Part shown: positions 1 through 6,901 of the stretch, in pieces
Layout of the letters: every line of letters begins with the position of its first letter
Position numbering within the stretch: the first letter of the stretch is position 1
Source of the DNA: Methylobacterium sp.
GTDB lineage: Bacteria; Pseudomonadota; Alphaproteobacteria; Rhizobiales; Beijerinckiaceae
Assembly (NCBI GenBank): GCA_020252865.1
Contig: JADCCH010000055.1
Span: 1 to 14,413, forward strand
Reading direction: 5' to 3'
Length of the DNA: 14,413 nucleotides
Translations under genes and position numbers: made by a program
The notes under the pieces: model-generated
Told to the model about the DNA's origin: nothing
Databases searched by the model: none
The model's input: only the letters and a program-made list of their open reading frames with translations

Positions 1-937
1 CGGCCCGCACTGCAAGCCATGTCGCGCCGAGAATGCCGAACTGCTTGCCCACGAAGAGGCCGATAATGATGCCCATCGTCAGCGGGACGAAGAGCGCATC
101 CAGACCCATGCCGGCCAGCGGCAACCCGGCATTCGCGAAGGCGAAGATCGGCACGATGAGGAAGGAAACCCACGGCTGGAGCCCGTGCTCGAGATCCTCC
201 AGCGGCGTCGCACCGGATTTCGTATGCAGCGGAATGAAAAGGCCCATGACCACGCCGGCGAGTGTGGCATGGATGCCGGATTTCAGAACCAAGGCCCACA
301 TAACGATGCCCACCAGCATATAGGCTGCGATGCGACGCACGCCGAGCCGATTGAACGCCACGAGAATCGCGAGGCAGACCATCGCGAGCCCCAGCATGGG
401 GAGCGAGAGCTTCGCCGTGTAGAACAGGGCGATCACCACCACGGCCATCAGGTCATCGATGATCGCGATGGCCAGCACGAAGACCTTGAGACTGAAGGGC
501 ACAAGCCGTCCGAGGGCCGCGATGAGGCCCACGACGAAGGCAATATCGGTCGCGGTCGGCACAGCCCAGGCGGCGAAGTTCTGCGGCGAACCGATGTTGA
601 GCGCCACGAACAGAAGTGCCGGCACCGCGAAACCGCCGCAGGCCGCGATGAGCGGCAACAGGGCCCGCCGCCAATCCGAGAGTTCGCCCGCGAGGAACTC
701 GCGCTTGATCTCGAGGCCGACGAGCAGGAAGAAGATGGCCATCAGCCCGTCATTCACCCAGAGCAGCAATGGCTTGGCGATCGCGAAGTCACCGATGGCC
801 ACCTGAATGGGAAAGCCGAGAATCGCCGAATAGGCGCCTGAAAAGCCGGAATTGGCGAAGATCAGCGCGAGGATCGCGGAGGCTGCCAGGACAAGGCCCG
901 CCCAGCGTTCCATCGCGGCTTGGTCACCCGCAGCCAT
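1..937 (-). CDS. nhaA: Na+/H+ antiporter NhaA (N-terminal part; C-terminus off the left edge)
   Basis: Inner-membrane antiporter that exports Na+ in exchange for H+ for pH and salt homeostasis. Reading leftward from ATG at 937-935 gives about 312 codons without a stop; the E. coli protein is 388 aa, so roughly the last 75 residues are missing. The frame shows the family hallmarks: TATDIAF with D131 (equivalent of E. coli D133), and the ion-binding aspartate pair IIDDLMA at D161/D162 (E. coli D163/D164). It also has the VGLEIKREFL segment near residues 73-82. Many hydrophobic helices are evident throughout. The start is supported by a purine-rich GGGAGGGG seven bases upstream; an ATG at 944-942 is out of frame. 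It is divergent from the UPF0114 gene. Identity is very secure; nothing in the visible part looks broken. Confidence 0.96.
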   Translation of the reverse strand, partial: MAAGDQAAMERWAGLVLAASAILALIFANSGFSGAYSAILGFPIQVAIGDFAIAKPLLLWVNDGLMAIFFLLVGLEIKREFLAGELSDWRRALLPLIAACGGFAVPALLFVALNIGSPQNFAAWAVPTATDIAFVVGLIAALGRLVPFSLKVFVLAIAIIDDLMAVVVIALFYTAKLSLPMLGLAMVCLAILVAFNRLGVRRIAAYMLVGIVMWALVLKSGIHATLAGVVMGLFIPLHTKSGATPLEDLEHGLQPWVSFLIVPIFAFANAGLPLAGMGLDALFVPLTMGIIIGLFVGKQFGILGATWLAVRA

Positions 938-1011
938 CGGCCATCCCCTCCCTTTCGGCTGGGATGCCAGGCGCTTCCCAAGTCCATCTCCCAGTGTTAC
1001 TCGATACGGGC

Positions 1012-1040
1012 GAAATAGGGCCGGGTTGGCCATTCGCCAA
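1012..1040 (-). promoter_or_regulatory. possible sigma-70 promoter for nhaA
   Basis: On the minus strand TTGGCG (1040-1035) is followed 17 bases later by TATTTC (1017-1012). This leaves a leader of about 70 bases before the nhaA start. The match to the consensus is only moderate, and the -35 side lies inside the hairpin at 1021-1046. This is inference from spacing and position only. Confidence 0.25.
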
Positions 1041-1046
1041 GCCCGG
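1021..1046 (+). other. hairpin in the leader of the UPF0114 gene
   Basis: CCGGGTTGGC and GCCAAGCCCGG pair as two five-base stems (TTGGC/GCCAA and CCGGG/CCCGG) separated by one bulged G, around a five-base CATTC loop. The structure ends only a few bases before the AGGA ribosome binding site of the + strand gene starting at 1062. It could influence translation of that gene, or it may be a small repeat relic. No T-tract follows, so it is not a typical terminator. Confidence 0.45.
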
Positions 1047-1061
1047 ACGAGGAATGGCCCG

Positions 1062-1604
1062 ATGATCGAACGCCTTCTGGAGCGGTTTCTGTTTGCGAGC
1101 CGCTGGCTTCTCGCGCCCTTCTACGTGATGCTCGTGGCCGCCCTGGGCGTTCTGCTGCTGAAGGCGGGTCAGGAACTGGTTCATTTCGTCGGCCATGGCT
1201 ACACGGCCACCGAATCGGAGGTGATCCTCGGGGTTCTGGCGCTGGTGGACCTCACGCTGACAGGCTCGCTGATCGTGATCGTGATCTTCTCCGGCTACGA
1301 GAATTTTGTGTCGCGCATCGATCCGGGCCAGACCGAGGATTGGCCCGAATGGATGGGCAAGATCGACTTCACCGGGCTTAAGCTGAAGCTGCTCTCGTCC
1401 ATCGTGGCCATCTCGGCCATTCAGGTGCTCAAGGCCTTCATGAACGTGAAGAACACCTCGGATCGTGATCTTACATGGCTGGTGGCGATCCATATGGTCT
1501 TCGTGGTGTCTGGCCTCATCATGGCGCTGACGGATCGCTTCTCGGAAGCGTCGCACGGCAAGAAGAGCAGCGAAACCAAGGCCGGGGCCGAACGCGGCCA
1601 ATGA
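1062..1604 (+). CDS. UPF0114 / YqhA-type inner-membrane protein
   Basis: A 180-residue membrane protein of unknown function in the UPF0114 (TIGR00645, YqhA) family. Four hydrophobic segments are visible at about residues 15-35, 54-78, 108-126 and 137-157. After the second segment comes the family-typical stretch FSGYENFVSRID (76-87), then a polar loop with DWPEWMGKIDF (93-103). The C-terminal ~25 residues are hydrophilic and charged. The ATG at 1062 is chosen because AGGA lies about eight bases upstream and the homology-like part begins there; the frame is open further upstream (to 852), but that part is antisense to the nhaA N-terminus. It stands alone on the + strand, divergent from nhaA and convergent with ptsN with a 14-base gap. 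I cannot assign a biochemical role. Confidence 0.9.
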   Translation: MIERLLERFLFASRWLLAPFYVMLVAALGVLLLKAGQELVHFVGHGYTATESEVILGVLALVDLTLTGSLIVIVIFSGYENFVSRIDPGQTEDWPEWMGKIDFTGLKLKLLSSIVAISAIQVLKAFMNVKNTSDRDLTWLVAIHMVFVVSGLIMALTDRFSEASHGKKSSETKAGAERGQ

Positions 1605-1609
1605 CAGGC

Positions 1610-1630
1610 CGTGCGGCTTCAAGCCGCGCG
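1610..1630. terminator. hairpin at the convergent UPF0114/ptsN junction, candidate bidirectional terminator
   Basis: CGTGCGGC and GCCGCGCG form an eight-pair stem (one G-U type pair) around a TTCAA loop. It begins six bases after the UPF0114 stop and covers the last codons and stop of ptsN. Both strands read into it from coding sequence. It has no T-tract on either side, so termination efficiency is uncertain. Confidence 0.4.
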
Positions 1631-2083
1631 CGGCGAGGATTCAGAGGTCAGGATCGCGAAGAGCGCGGCAGGGTCATCCGCCTGCCGCAGCATCTGCACT
1701 TGCGCGGGCGAGCGGAAGAACCGCGCCACGCGCGAAAGTGCCTGCAGGTGATCGGCGCCCGCGCTTTCCGGCGCCAGCAGCACGAAGATGAGATCCACCG
1801 GCTGGCCATCGACCGATTCGAAATCCACGGGCCGCCCGAGCCGGGCGAAGAGCCCGAAGAGATGCGGCAGGCCGGGAATCGCGGCATGCGGGATCGCAAC
1901 GCCCTGCCCGATGCCGGTGGAGCCGAGACGCTCCCGCTGGAGCAGCTGATCGAAGATGATGCGCTCCGGGCGACCGCTGATTTCGGCCGCACGCAGGGAC
2001 AGCTCGTGCAGGAGCTGCTTCTTGCCGTTGGGCTTCAGATCCGAAAGCACGGCCTCCGGAACAAGGAGTGACGTAAGCGCCAT
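1619..2083 (-). CDS. ptsN: PTS IIA-like nitrogen regulatory protein PtsN (EIIA-Ntr)
   Basis: A 154-residue cytoplasmic protein of the nitrogen phosphotransferase branch. It receives phosphate from NPr and acts as a regulator (potassium homeostasis and stress signalling in proteobacteria) rather than in sugar uptake. It is one complete PTS EIIA type-2 domain, with the phosphorylated histidine in GVAIPHA (H66; H73 in E. coli). The preceding LLQRERLGSTGIGQG motif and the later DLIFVLLAPESAGADHLQ are typical. Length matches the family. The ATG at 2083 has AGGTG just upstream, slightly close. It is the last gene of the rpoN-hpf-ptsN group, the usual order, 83 bases after hpf. Its 3' end faces the UPF0114 gene. 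Confidence 0.95.
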   Translation of the reverse strand: MALTSLLVPEAVLSDLKPNGKKQLLHELSLRAAEISGRPERIIFDQLLQRERLGSTGIGQGVAIPHAAIPGLPHLFGLFARLGRPVDFESVDGQPVDLIFVLLAPESAGADHLQALSRVARFFRSPAQVQMLRQADDPAALFAILTSESSPRAA

Positions 2084-2130
2084 GACACCTGACCAAGCAG
2101 GCGGCGTGCCGTTCTGCGACGCCGACCTGG

Positions 2131-2142
2131 AAGTTGCAACTT
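2131..2142. repeat. 12-base perfect palindrome between hpf and ptsN
   Basis: AAGTTGCAACTT is its own reverse complement. It lies in the 83-base gap between hpf and ptsN, about 50 bases upstream of the ptsN start, in a locally A/T-richer patch. It could be a protein-binding site. A perfect 12-mer palindrome is expected a few times by chance in a window of this size, so only its position makes it worth listing. Confidence 0.3.
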
Positions 2143-2166
2143 GAGGACTTTTCCACCCCGCCCCTA

Positions 2167-2739
2167 TCAGCCGATATCGACCCAGCCGTAATGGCCATCC
2201 TTCCGGCGGTAGAGCACATTCACGCGGCCGGTGCCAGCGTTTCGAAACACGAGCACCGGGAGATCTGATTTCTCGAAGGCCTCCACGGCGGAAGTGGTGC
2301 TGTGGCGCGGGGCATTCGCCACGGCCTCGGCAATGATCACTGCGCCGGCGCCTGTGGTGGCGACCACATCATCCTCGTCGTCCTCCGGATCGTCGAAGGC
2401 GGCCGGCGGGCTGTTGTCGAAACCATTGATCATTACGCGATCCGCGCCGTGCTTGTCCTTCCTGCGCTTGAAGCGGCGCAGGGATTTCGCGATCCGCTCG
2501 ATCGCGACCGAGAGCGATTGATAGGCATCGGGCGCCTCACCCGTCACATGCATCACCGGGCCATGGTCGAATCGCACGGCGCATTCGGTCTTGAAGCCGA
2601 TGCCGTCACGCGAGACCGTGACATGGCCGGTAAAGTTGGAATCGACGTATTTCCGGATCACTTCGTTGAGGCGATGCTCGGCCTGGTGGCGCAGCACTTC
2701 TCCGAGATCGATGTTCTTGCCGGAAACACGAATTTCCAT
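2167..2739 (-). CDS. hpf: ribosome hibernation promoting factor, long form
   Basis: Binds the 30S subunit in the decoding region and, in the long form, dimerises ribosomes into inactive 100S particles in stationary phase. The 190-residue protein has the two-domain layout. An N-terminal sigma-54 modulation/S30EA domain spans about residues 1-98, with MEIRVSGKNIDLG at the start and a basic patch SLRRFKRRKDKH near 86-97. A linker rich in Asp/Glu (115-124) follows. The C-terminal dimerisation domain is about 133-190, with LPVLVFRNAGTGRVNVLYRR and the terminal GHYGWVDIG. The short E. coli HPF/YfiA lack this last domain. The start has AGGGGAG six bases upstream. It sits between rpoN and ptsN, as in most proteobacteria, with its own likely promoter. 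Confidence 0.96.
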   Translation of the reverse strand: MEIRVSGKNIDLGEVLRHQAEHRLNEVIRKYVDSNFTGHVTVSRDGIGFKTECAVRFDHGPVMHVTGEAPDAYQSLSVAIERIAKSLRRFKRRKDKHGADRVMINGFDNSPPAAFDDPEDDEDDVVATTGAGAVIIAEAVANAPRHSTTSAVEAFEKSDLPVLVFRNAGTGRVNVLYRRKDGHYGWVDIG

Positions 2740-2786
2740 GATCGACTCCCCTGTTCACGCCCCCGATTCCCCGGAGGCGATGGAAA

Positions 2787-2816
2787 AGGCTACGTCCGGC
2801 TGGCAGGGCTCGTCAA
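2787..2816 (-). promoter_or_regulatory. likely sigma-70-type promoter for hpf-ptsN
   Basis: On the minus strand TTGACG (2816-2811) is separated by 18 bases from TAGCCT (2792-2787), within the 128-base rpoN-hpf gap. The predicted start would leave a leader of about 40 bases before hpf. The -35 box is close to consensus and the -10 box is partial. A separate promoter fits the known need to express HPF in stationary phase independently of rpoN; this assignment is inference. Confidence 0.4.
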
Positions 2817-2867
2817 TCGAAAGCAGCCAATGCCTGAACGGGCCGAAGCATCGTGCCTAACGCAGGA

Positions 2868-4406
2868 TCAACCCGCTTTTGCACGAGGCATTGCGGCAAG
2901 TTTCTCGCGCCGGCGGATCGAGGAGGAGGCAATTCCCAACCCTTCCCGATATTTGGCGACCGTGCGCCGCGCGATATCGATACCCATTTCCCTGAGCTTA
3001 TCGACGATCGCATCGTCCGAGAGGATCGATTGCGCTTCCTCGGCATGGATGAGCTGCTTGATGCGGAAGCGCACGGCTTCCGCCGAAACCGAGGCCCCGC
3101 CATCGCTGGCCGCGATCGCGGTCGAGAAGAAATACTTCATCTCGAACAATCCGCGCGGCGTCGCCATGTACTTGTTGGCCGTGACGCGGCTGATGGTCGA
3201 TTCGTGCAATTGCACGGCATCCGCGATGATCTTCAGGTTCAAGGGCCTCAGATGCGCCACGCCATAGGTGAAGAAGGCATCCTGCTGGCGCACGATCTCG
3301 GTCGCGACCTTGAGAATGGTGCGCGCGCGCTGCTCCAGGCTGCGCACGATCCAGTTCGCGTTGGTCCAGTGCTCATCCACGAAGCTGCGGGCGGCCTTGT
3401 CCGGGTTCCTGGAGACCCGGGCATAGAAGGAGCGGTTGGCGACCACGCGAGGCAGCGCGTCGGAATTCAACTCCACCTGCCAGCCGCCATCGGATGCCGG
3501 GCGCACATGGACATCCGGCACGATGGCATCGATCATCGAGGAGCCGAAAATGAGTCCGGGCTTCGGATCGAGCCGGCGGATCTCGGCGATCATGTCGGCG
3601 AGATCATCCTCATCGACGCCGCAGGCGCGGCGAAGAGTCGCAAATTCCCGCTTCGCCAGAAGATCGAGATGGCTGATGAAGGCATCCATTGCCGGATCGA
3701 GCCGGTCGCGCTCGCGCAACTGCAGGCGCAGGCATTCCGCGAGGTTGCGGGCACCCACGCCGGTGGGCGAGAAGCCATGCACCACTTCCAGCGCGATCTC
3801 GCAGCGCTTCAGCGGCACGCCGAGGCGCTCCGCGAGGCTCGCCAGTGTTTCCAGGAGATAGCCGGTCTGGTCGATCTGGTCGATGATCTGGCCGGCGATC
3901 AGCCGGGTGAGGTCATCCGTGTCGCAGCAGCCGAGCTGGCTTGCGAGGTGCTCGTGCAACGTGCTGCCCGCCGCGATATAGGCCTCGAGGTTCGGGTCGT
4001 CGTCATCCAGCGAGGGGCCGCGGCCCGAACCGCCGGAAAGGTTCCAGTAGGCGCTCTCGGCCTGCGGGCCATCCTGCGTCACCACCGCTTCATCGGGGAA
4101 GGCGTTTTCGAAGCTGGTGCCGGTCTCGCGTTCCAGCGTGGCGCGGTCGGCCGGCATGTCCTCGCTGGCCCAATCGCCGGGCGAAGCCTCGGTGCGAGCC
4201 GGCTCCATCGGGCCGGTATCCGGCGCGATGGGACCCTCATCGTCGCGGCTGTCACGCTCGAGCAGGGGGTTGCGCTCGAGCTCGGTCTCGACGAAAGCCT
4301 GCAACTCGGTCGTCGAGAGCTGAAGAAGCTTGATCGCCTGCAGCAGCTGCGGCGTCATCACCAGAGACTGGCTCTGGCGCATCATCAGTTTCTGGCCAAG
4401 GGCCAT
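2868..4406 (-). CDS. rpoN: RNA polymerase sigma-54 factor RpoN
   Basis: Sigma-54 directs RNA polymerase to -24/-12 promoters that need AAA+ activators, typically nitrogen-assimilation genes. The 512-residue protein shows all regions. Region I is at 1-50, opening MALGQKLMMRQSQSL and continuing with glutamine/leucine-rich TPQLLQAIKLLQL. An acidic region II spans about 50-145. The core-binding region contains GFSPTGVGARNLAECL. The helix-turn-helix is near 400-422 (LHESTISRVTANKYM, then TPRGLFEMKYFFS). The RpoN box ARRTVAKYRE is at 479-488. I chose the ATG at 4406 because region I begins there and GAAGAGG lies about seven bases upstream. The frame is open from a GTG at 4466, but the extra residues are arginine/serine-rich and unlike the family. 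It lies 188 bases downstream of lptB. Confidence 0.97.
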   Translation of the reverse strand: MALGQKLMMRQSQSLVMTPQLLQAIKLLQLSTTELQAFVETELERNPLLERDSRDDEGPIAPDTGPMEPARTEASPGDWASEDMPADRATLERETGTSFENAFPDEAVVTQDGPQAESAYWNLSGGSGRGPSLDDDDPNLEAYIAAGSTLHEHLASQLGCCDTDDLTRLIAGQIIDQIDQTGYLLETLASLAERLGVPLKRCEIALEVVHGFSPTGVGARNLAECLRLQLRERDRLDPAMDAFISHLDLLAKREFATLRRACGVDEDDLADMIAEIRRLDPKPGLIFGSSMIDAIVPDVHVRPASDGGWQVELNSDALPRVVANRSFYARVSRNPDKAARSFVDEHWTNANWIVRSLEQRARTILKVATEIVRQQDAFFTYGVAHLRPLNLKIIADAVQLHESTISRVTANKYMATPRGLFEMKYFFSTAIAASDGGASVSAEAVRFRIKQLIHAEEAQSILSDDAIVDKLREMGIDIARRTVAKYREGLGIASSSIRRREKLAAMPRAKAG

Positions 4407-4435
4407 CGACTTGCCTCTTCCCGAATTCCGCGAAT

Positions 4436-4450
4436 CGCGCCTCCTGCGCG
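4436..4450 (-). other. small hairpin presenting AGGAG in its loop, rpoN leader
   Basis: On the minus strand CGCGC-AGGAG-GCGCG forms a five-pair GC stem with a Shine-Dalgarno-like loop, about 30 bases upstream of the rpoN ATG. No start codon in the rpoN frame is at a suitable distance from this AGGAG. It may be a decoy ribosome contact, a protein-binding hairpin or chance. It is seen in the sequence; any function is speculative. Confidence 0.3.
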
Positions 4451-4502
4451 AAACCTGATTCGGCACATTTATTGCAGATACTTAATTTCGGAACTCTGAA
4501 GG

Positions 4503-4528
4503 GCAAGCCGAAACTTTCACCGGCTTGC
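4503..4528 (-). terminator. hairpin between lptB and rpoN, possible attenuator or weak terminator
   Basis: GCAAGCCG and CGGCTTGC are perfect eight-base complements around a ten-base loop, about 70 bases after the lptB stop and about 100 bases before rpoN. The stem is not followed by a T-run on the minus strand, so intrinsic termination would be weak. It could partly insulate rpoN from lpt transcription. The remaining ~188-base gap is comparatively A/T-rich and could hold an rpoN promoter that I cannot place with confidence. Confidence 0.35.
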
Positions 4529-4594
4529 GGAAGCCTTCGCATAAAGCCATGCAATTCCGGCATGCGGCGAGGCGCTGACCCGGGCTGCAATGCC

Positions 4595-5497
4595 TCAGAG
4601 GCGGAAATCCTCGCCGAGGTAAAGGCGGCGTACATCCGGGCTGGCGATGATCTCATCCGGCTGGCCTTCCATCAGAACCTCGCCGGAATGGATGATATAG
4701 GCGCGGTCGATGAGCGAAAGCGTTTCACGAACGTTATGATCGGTGATGAGAACACCAATCCCACGTGATTTCAGATGCTTGACGAGATCCTGAATGTCGC
4801 CCACCGCAATCGGATCGATGCCTGCGAAAGGCTCGTCGAGCAGCATGAAATGCGGGCGCCCCGCCAGTGCGCGGGCAATCTCGCAGCGCCGGCGCTCACC
4901 GCCGGAAAGCGCGATCGAGGGCGAATGCCGAAGACGGGTGATCGAAAACTCGTCCAGCAGGGCGTCAAGTTCGCGCTCGCGCTTTTTCGAATCGGGCTCG
5001 ACCGATTCCAGCACGGCGCGGATGTTCTGCTCCACCGTCAGCCCCCGGAAGATCGAGGCTTCCTGGGGCAGATAGCCGATTCCGAGCCGCGCGCGGCGAT
5101 ACATCGGCAGGCCGGTGATGTCGAAACCGTCGAGATGGATACGCCCGTGATCGGCCGGAACGAGGCCGGTGATCATGTAGAACACGGTCGTCTTGCCCGC
5201 GCCGTTCGGGCCGAGCAGGCCCACAGCCTCGCCCCGGCGCACATAGAGGCTCACATCCTTCACGACCTTACGCTTGCCGTAGCTCTTGCCCAGCGATTCC
5301 GCCACGAGAACGTCGATCGAATGCATCACTTTGGTACCCGGCTGGCCGCGAAGGCGCAGTCCGATCGCCGCCGGACCCTGCCTCGCGGTGGACGCGGCCG
5401 GCTTCTTGCCTAGAAGGTGCAGGAGGGACTGGAGCACCGGAAAAACACTCGAACGAACGGAAAAACTGGATTTCTCGCTTATCGCAGCTTCAGGCAA
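4595..5497 (-). CDS. lptB: LPS export ABC transporter ATP-binding protein LptB
   Basis: Cytoplasmic ATPase that, with LptF/LptG, drives extraction of lipopolysaccharide from the inner membrane onto the LptC-LptA bridge. Numbering from the TTG start (300 aa): Walker A GPNGAGKT at 96-103, the Q-loop in GYLPQEASIFRG, ABC signature LSGGE at 197-201, Walker B FMLLDE at 217-222 and the switch histidine in ITDHN (H254). The ending RRLYLGEDFRL is typical. The ABC domain proper starts near residue 58, so about 57 residues precede it. I favour TTG at 5497 because AGGTGA lies just upstream and it is only 25 bases after the lptA stop; extended N-termini are common in Hyphomicrobiales LptB. ATG at 5326, or GTG at 5329, would give the short form but has no visible ribosome binding site. 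Confidence 0.95.
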   Translation of the reverse strand: MPEAAISEKSSFSVRSSVFPVLQSLLHLLGKKPAASTARQGPAAIGLRLRGQPGTKVMHSIDVLVAESLGKSYGKRKVVKDVSLYVRRGEAVGLLGPNGAGKTTVFYMITGLVPADHGRIHLDGFDITGLPMYRRARLGIGYLPQEASIFRGLTVEQNIRAVLESVEPDSKKRERELDALLDEFSITRLRHSPSIALSGGERRRCEIARALAGRPHFMLLDEPFAGIDPIAVGDIQDLVKHLKSRGIGVLITDHNVRETLSLIDRAYIIHSGEVLMEGQPDEIIASPDVRRLYLGEDFRL

Positions 5498-5522
5498 TCG
5501 TCACCTGCTGCGCGCGATGGGC

Positions 5523-6155
5523 TCAGGGCCGGGCCGGTTCCGGGCATTCCTTCGAGCGAGCCGGCGTGCTGCCCGCATTGCGGTTATTGCCGCCCGGCGC
5601 CTCGGAGCCCGGCGTGAAGACGCCCTGCACGCGGCCCGTGGGCCCAGCATCGACTTTCGCACGGCCGGTCTTCACATCATAGACCACCCGTTCGCCGCGC
5701 TGCACATTGTCGCAATCGGCGATGACCACGCGGCCCGTAAGCGTCACCGTATCGCTCGCGGCATGATAGACCATCTTCTGCGATGTGGCCGAAAGCGTGC
5801 CCGAGAGCAGCGAAACAGGGCCTTCGCACTCGATCTGCTGGATGGAGGTTGAACCCGGTGCCGGAGCCCCGCCGCCACGCGCCTGGGCATAGGAGATGAT
5901 CATGCTCGCGCAGCGCAGGGTGCTCTGGCCCTGCACGGCAACGACATCGCCCGAATAGACCGCCCTGCTCTCCTTGTCGAAGACCTCGAGGCGGTTCGCA
6001 TCCACTTTCACCGGCTCGCGGCTGTTCGAGCCGAAGCCAAGGAACGGCGTGCCGGCACTGCCGCGGCGGGTCGCATCCTGGGCGGTGGCCGCGCCGGCAA
6101 GGACAAGGCCAGCGGCGATCGCCACCAGAAGCTTCGGGAGGGGACATTGCATCAT
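5523..6155 (-). CDS. lptA: LPS transport periplasmic protein LptA (OstA-like)
   Basis: Periplasmic bridge protein that carries LPS from LptC to the outer-membrane LptD/LptE complex. The 210-residue product has a signal peptide (MMQCPLPKLL, then a hydrophobic stretch to about residue 22, cleavage plausible after ATA at 23-25). An OstA/LptA beta-jellyroll domain follows, with VKVDANRLEVFDKESRAVYSG near 49-69, ending around residue 180. The C-terminal tail is rich in Gly, Pro and Asn and looks disordered. The ATG at 6155 overlaps the lptC stop as ATGA, indicating translational coupling; a second ATG follows immediately at 6152. lptB follows after 25 bases. Confidence 0.93.
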   Translation of the reverse strand: MMQCPLPKLLVAIAAGLVLAGAATAQDATRRGSAGTPFLGFGSNSREPVKVDANRLEVFDKESRAVYSGDVVAVQGQSTLRCASMIISYAQARGGGAPAPGSTSIQQIECEGPVSLLSGTLSATSQKMVYHAASDTVTLTGRVVIADCDNVQRGERVVYDVKTGRAKVDAGPTGRVQGVFTPGSEAPGGNNRNAGSTPARSKECPEPARP

Positions 6156-6838
6156 GGTTCGGTCTTTCCGGCCGGGGCGGCATTGACGAATTCGGAATGC
6201 ACGCGTCCCTCAAACACGAATTTGTGGCCATTCTCCAGCACCTGCAAGCTGTCGGCCGAAATCTGCCCCGCCTGCATGCGCACTTCGACCGGCTTGTTGG
6301 AGACAACCGTGCCGGCCCTGAATTCGATTTCGGCTTCCTCGAGCTTCGCCTCGGTGCCGGTATCGCTCTTCACGCGCACATTGCCGCGCAGGTTCAGCTT
6401 CTCGGCCTTGCTGTCATAGGTGCCCCCATCGCCCGAGAAATCAGTCCAGCTCTGCCGGCCCTGCTGCACGCGCGCCGAAAGGGTAAACATCTCGACGACA
6501 TTCGGGTTGCGCAAGTCCTGCAGGGCCTTCTGCGCATTCACCTCGTAGGACGAGCCATCGCGGCGGAAGCCGGAGAGCTTCGGCTTTTCGACGACAATCT
6601 TCCGGTCCTCGATCGACACGGAACCGGCGATGTTCACCGGCACGCTCACCAGAAAACCCAGCACCGTGCGAGCCAGGAGAAACAGCACGAGGCCCCCGCA
6701 GGCGAACGGGATGAGCCGCTTCAGCCAGCGCACGCGCCGGGAATGGCGCGCGGCCGCGACGAATTCCGGACGATGCGCCAAAGCCTCCGGCAGGGCCGGA
6801 AAACGGGCGCGGAAGGAAGGGGACGCCAGAAGCGACAC
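6152..6838 (-). CDS. lptC: LPS export membrane-anchored protein LptC
   Basis: Bitopic inner-membrane protein that passes LPS from LptB2FG to LptA. From the GTG at 6838 it has 228 residues: a basic cytoplasmic N-terminus (HSRRVRWLKRL near 32-42), one membrane helix at about 43-65, then a periplasmic LptC/OstA domain with IEDRKIVVEKPKLSGFRRDG and later LNLRGNVRVKSDTG. Its TGA overlaps the lptA ATG. The start is uncertain. The frame is open back to a GTG at 6949 that overlaps the rnd stop as GTGA (265 aa), and an ATG at 6886 lies between. I prefer 6838 because AAGGCGG is eight bases upstream, the alternatives lack a ribosome binding site, and the extra N-terminal sequence covers a strong hairpin and a palindrome and does not look like a protein domain. 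Confidence 0.88.
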   Translation of the reverse strand: MSLLASPSFRARFPALPEALAHRPEFVAAARHSRRVRWLKRLIPFACGGLVLFLLARTVLGFLVSVPVNIAGSVSIEDRKIVVEKPKLSGFRRDGSSYEVNAQKALQDLRNPNVVEMFTLSARVQQGRQSWTDFSGDGGTYDSKAEKLNLRGNVRVKSDTGTEAKLEEAEIEFRAGTVVSNKPVEVRMQAGQISADSLQVLENGHKFVFEGRVHSEFVNAAPAGKTEP

Positions 6839-6862
6839 GCGAAGAACCGCCTTTTCTCCTAA

Positions 6863-6879
6863 ATGTATTCCGAACACAT
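6863..6879. promoter_or_regulatory. 17-base near-perfect palindrome upstream of lptC, possible operator
   Basis: ATGTGTTC-G-GAATACAT (minus strand) is symmetric about 6871 with one mismatched pair out of eight. It is about 25 bases upstream of the preferred lptC start, in a short A/T-rich patch within otherwise GC-rich DNA. By chance a few such palindromes are expected in 14 kb, so the evidence is positional. If lptC starts at 6949 instead, this palindrome would be coding. Confidence 0.3.
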
Positions 6880-6901
6880 GCAACATGCTCGCGGCGGAGT
6901 T

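Noticed and set aside
2215..2240. TGGCAC on the minus strand as a sigma-54 -24 element, tempting next to rpoN
   Set aside because: It lies within the hpf coding region and there is no TTGC-type -12 element at the required spacing.
4407..4466. Upstream GTG start for RpoN adding 20 residues
   Set aside because: The extra residues are Arg/Ser-rich and not part of region I. The ATG at 4406 has a well-placed GAAGAGG.
2853..4499. Long + strand open frame antisense to rpoN
   Set aside because: Shadow of the strongly biased rpoN codons; the translation resembles no protein family, while RpoN shows all its motifs on the other strand.
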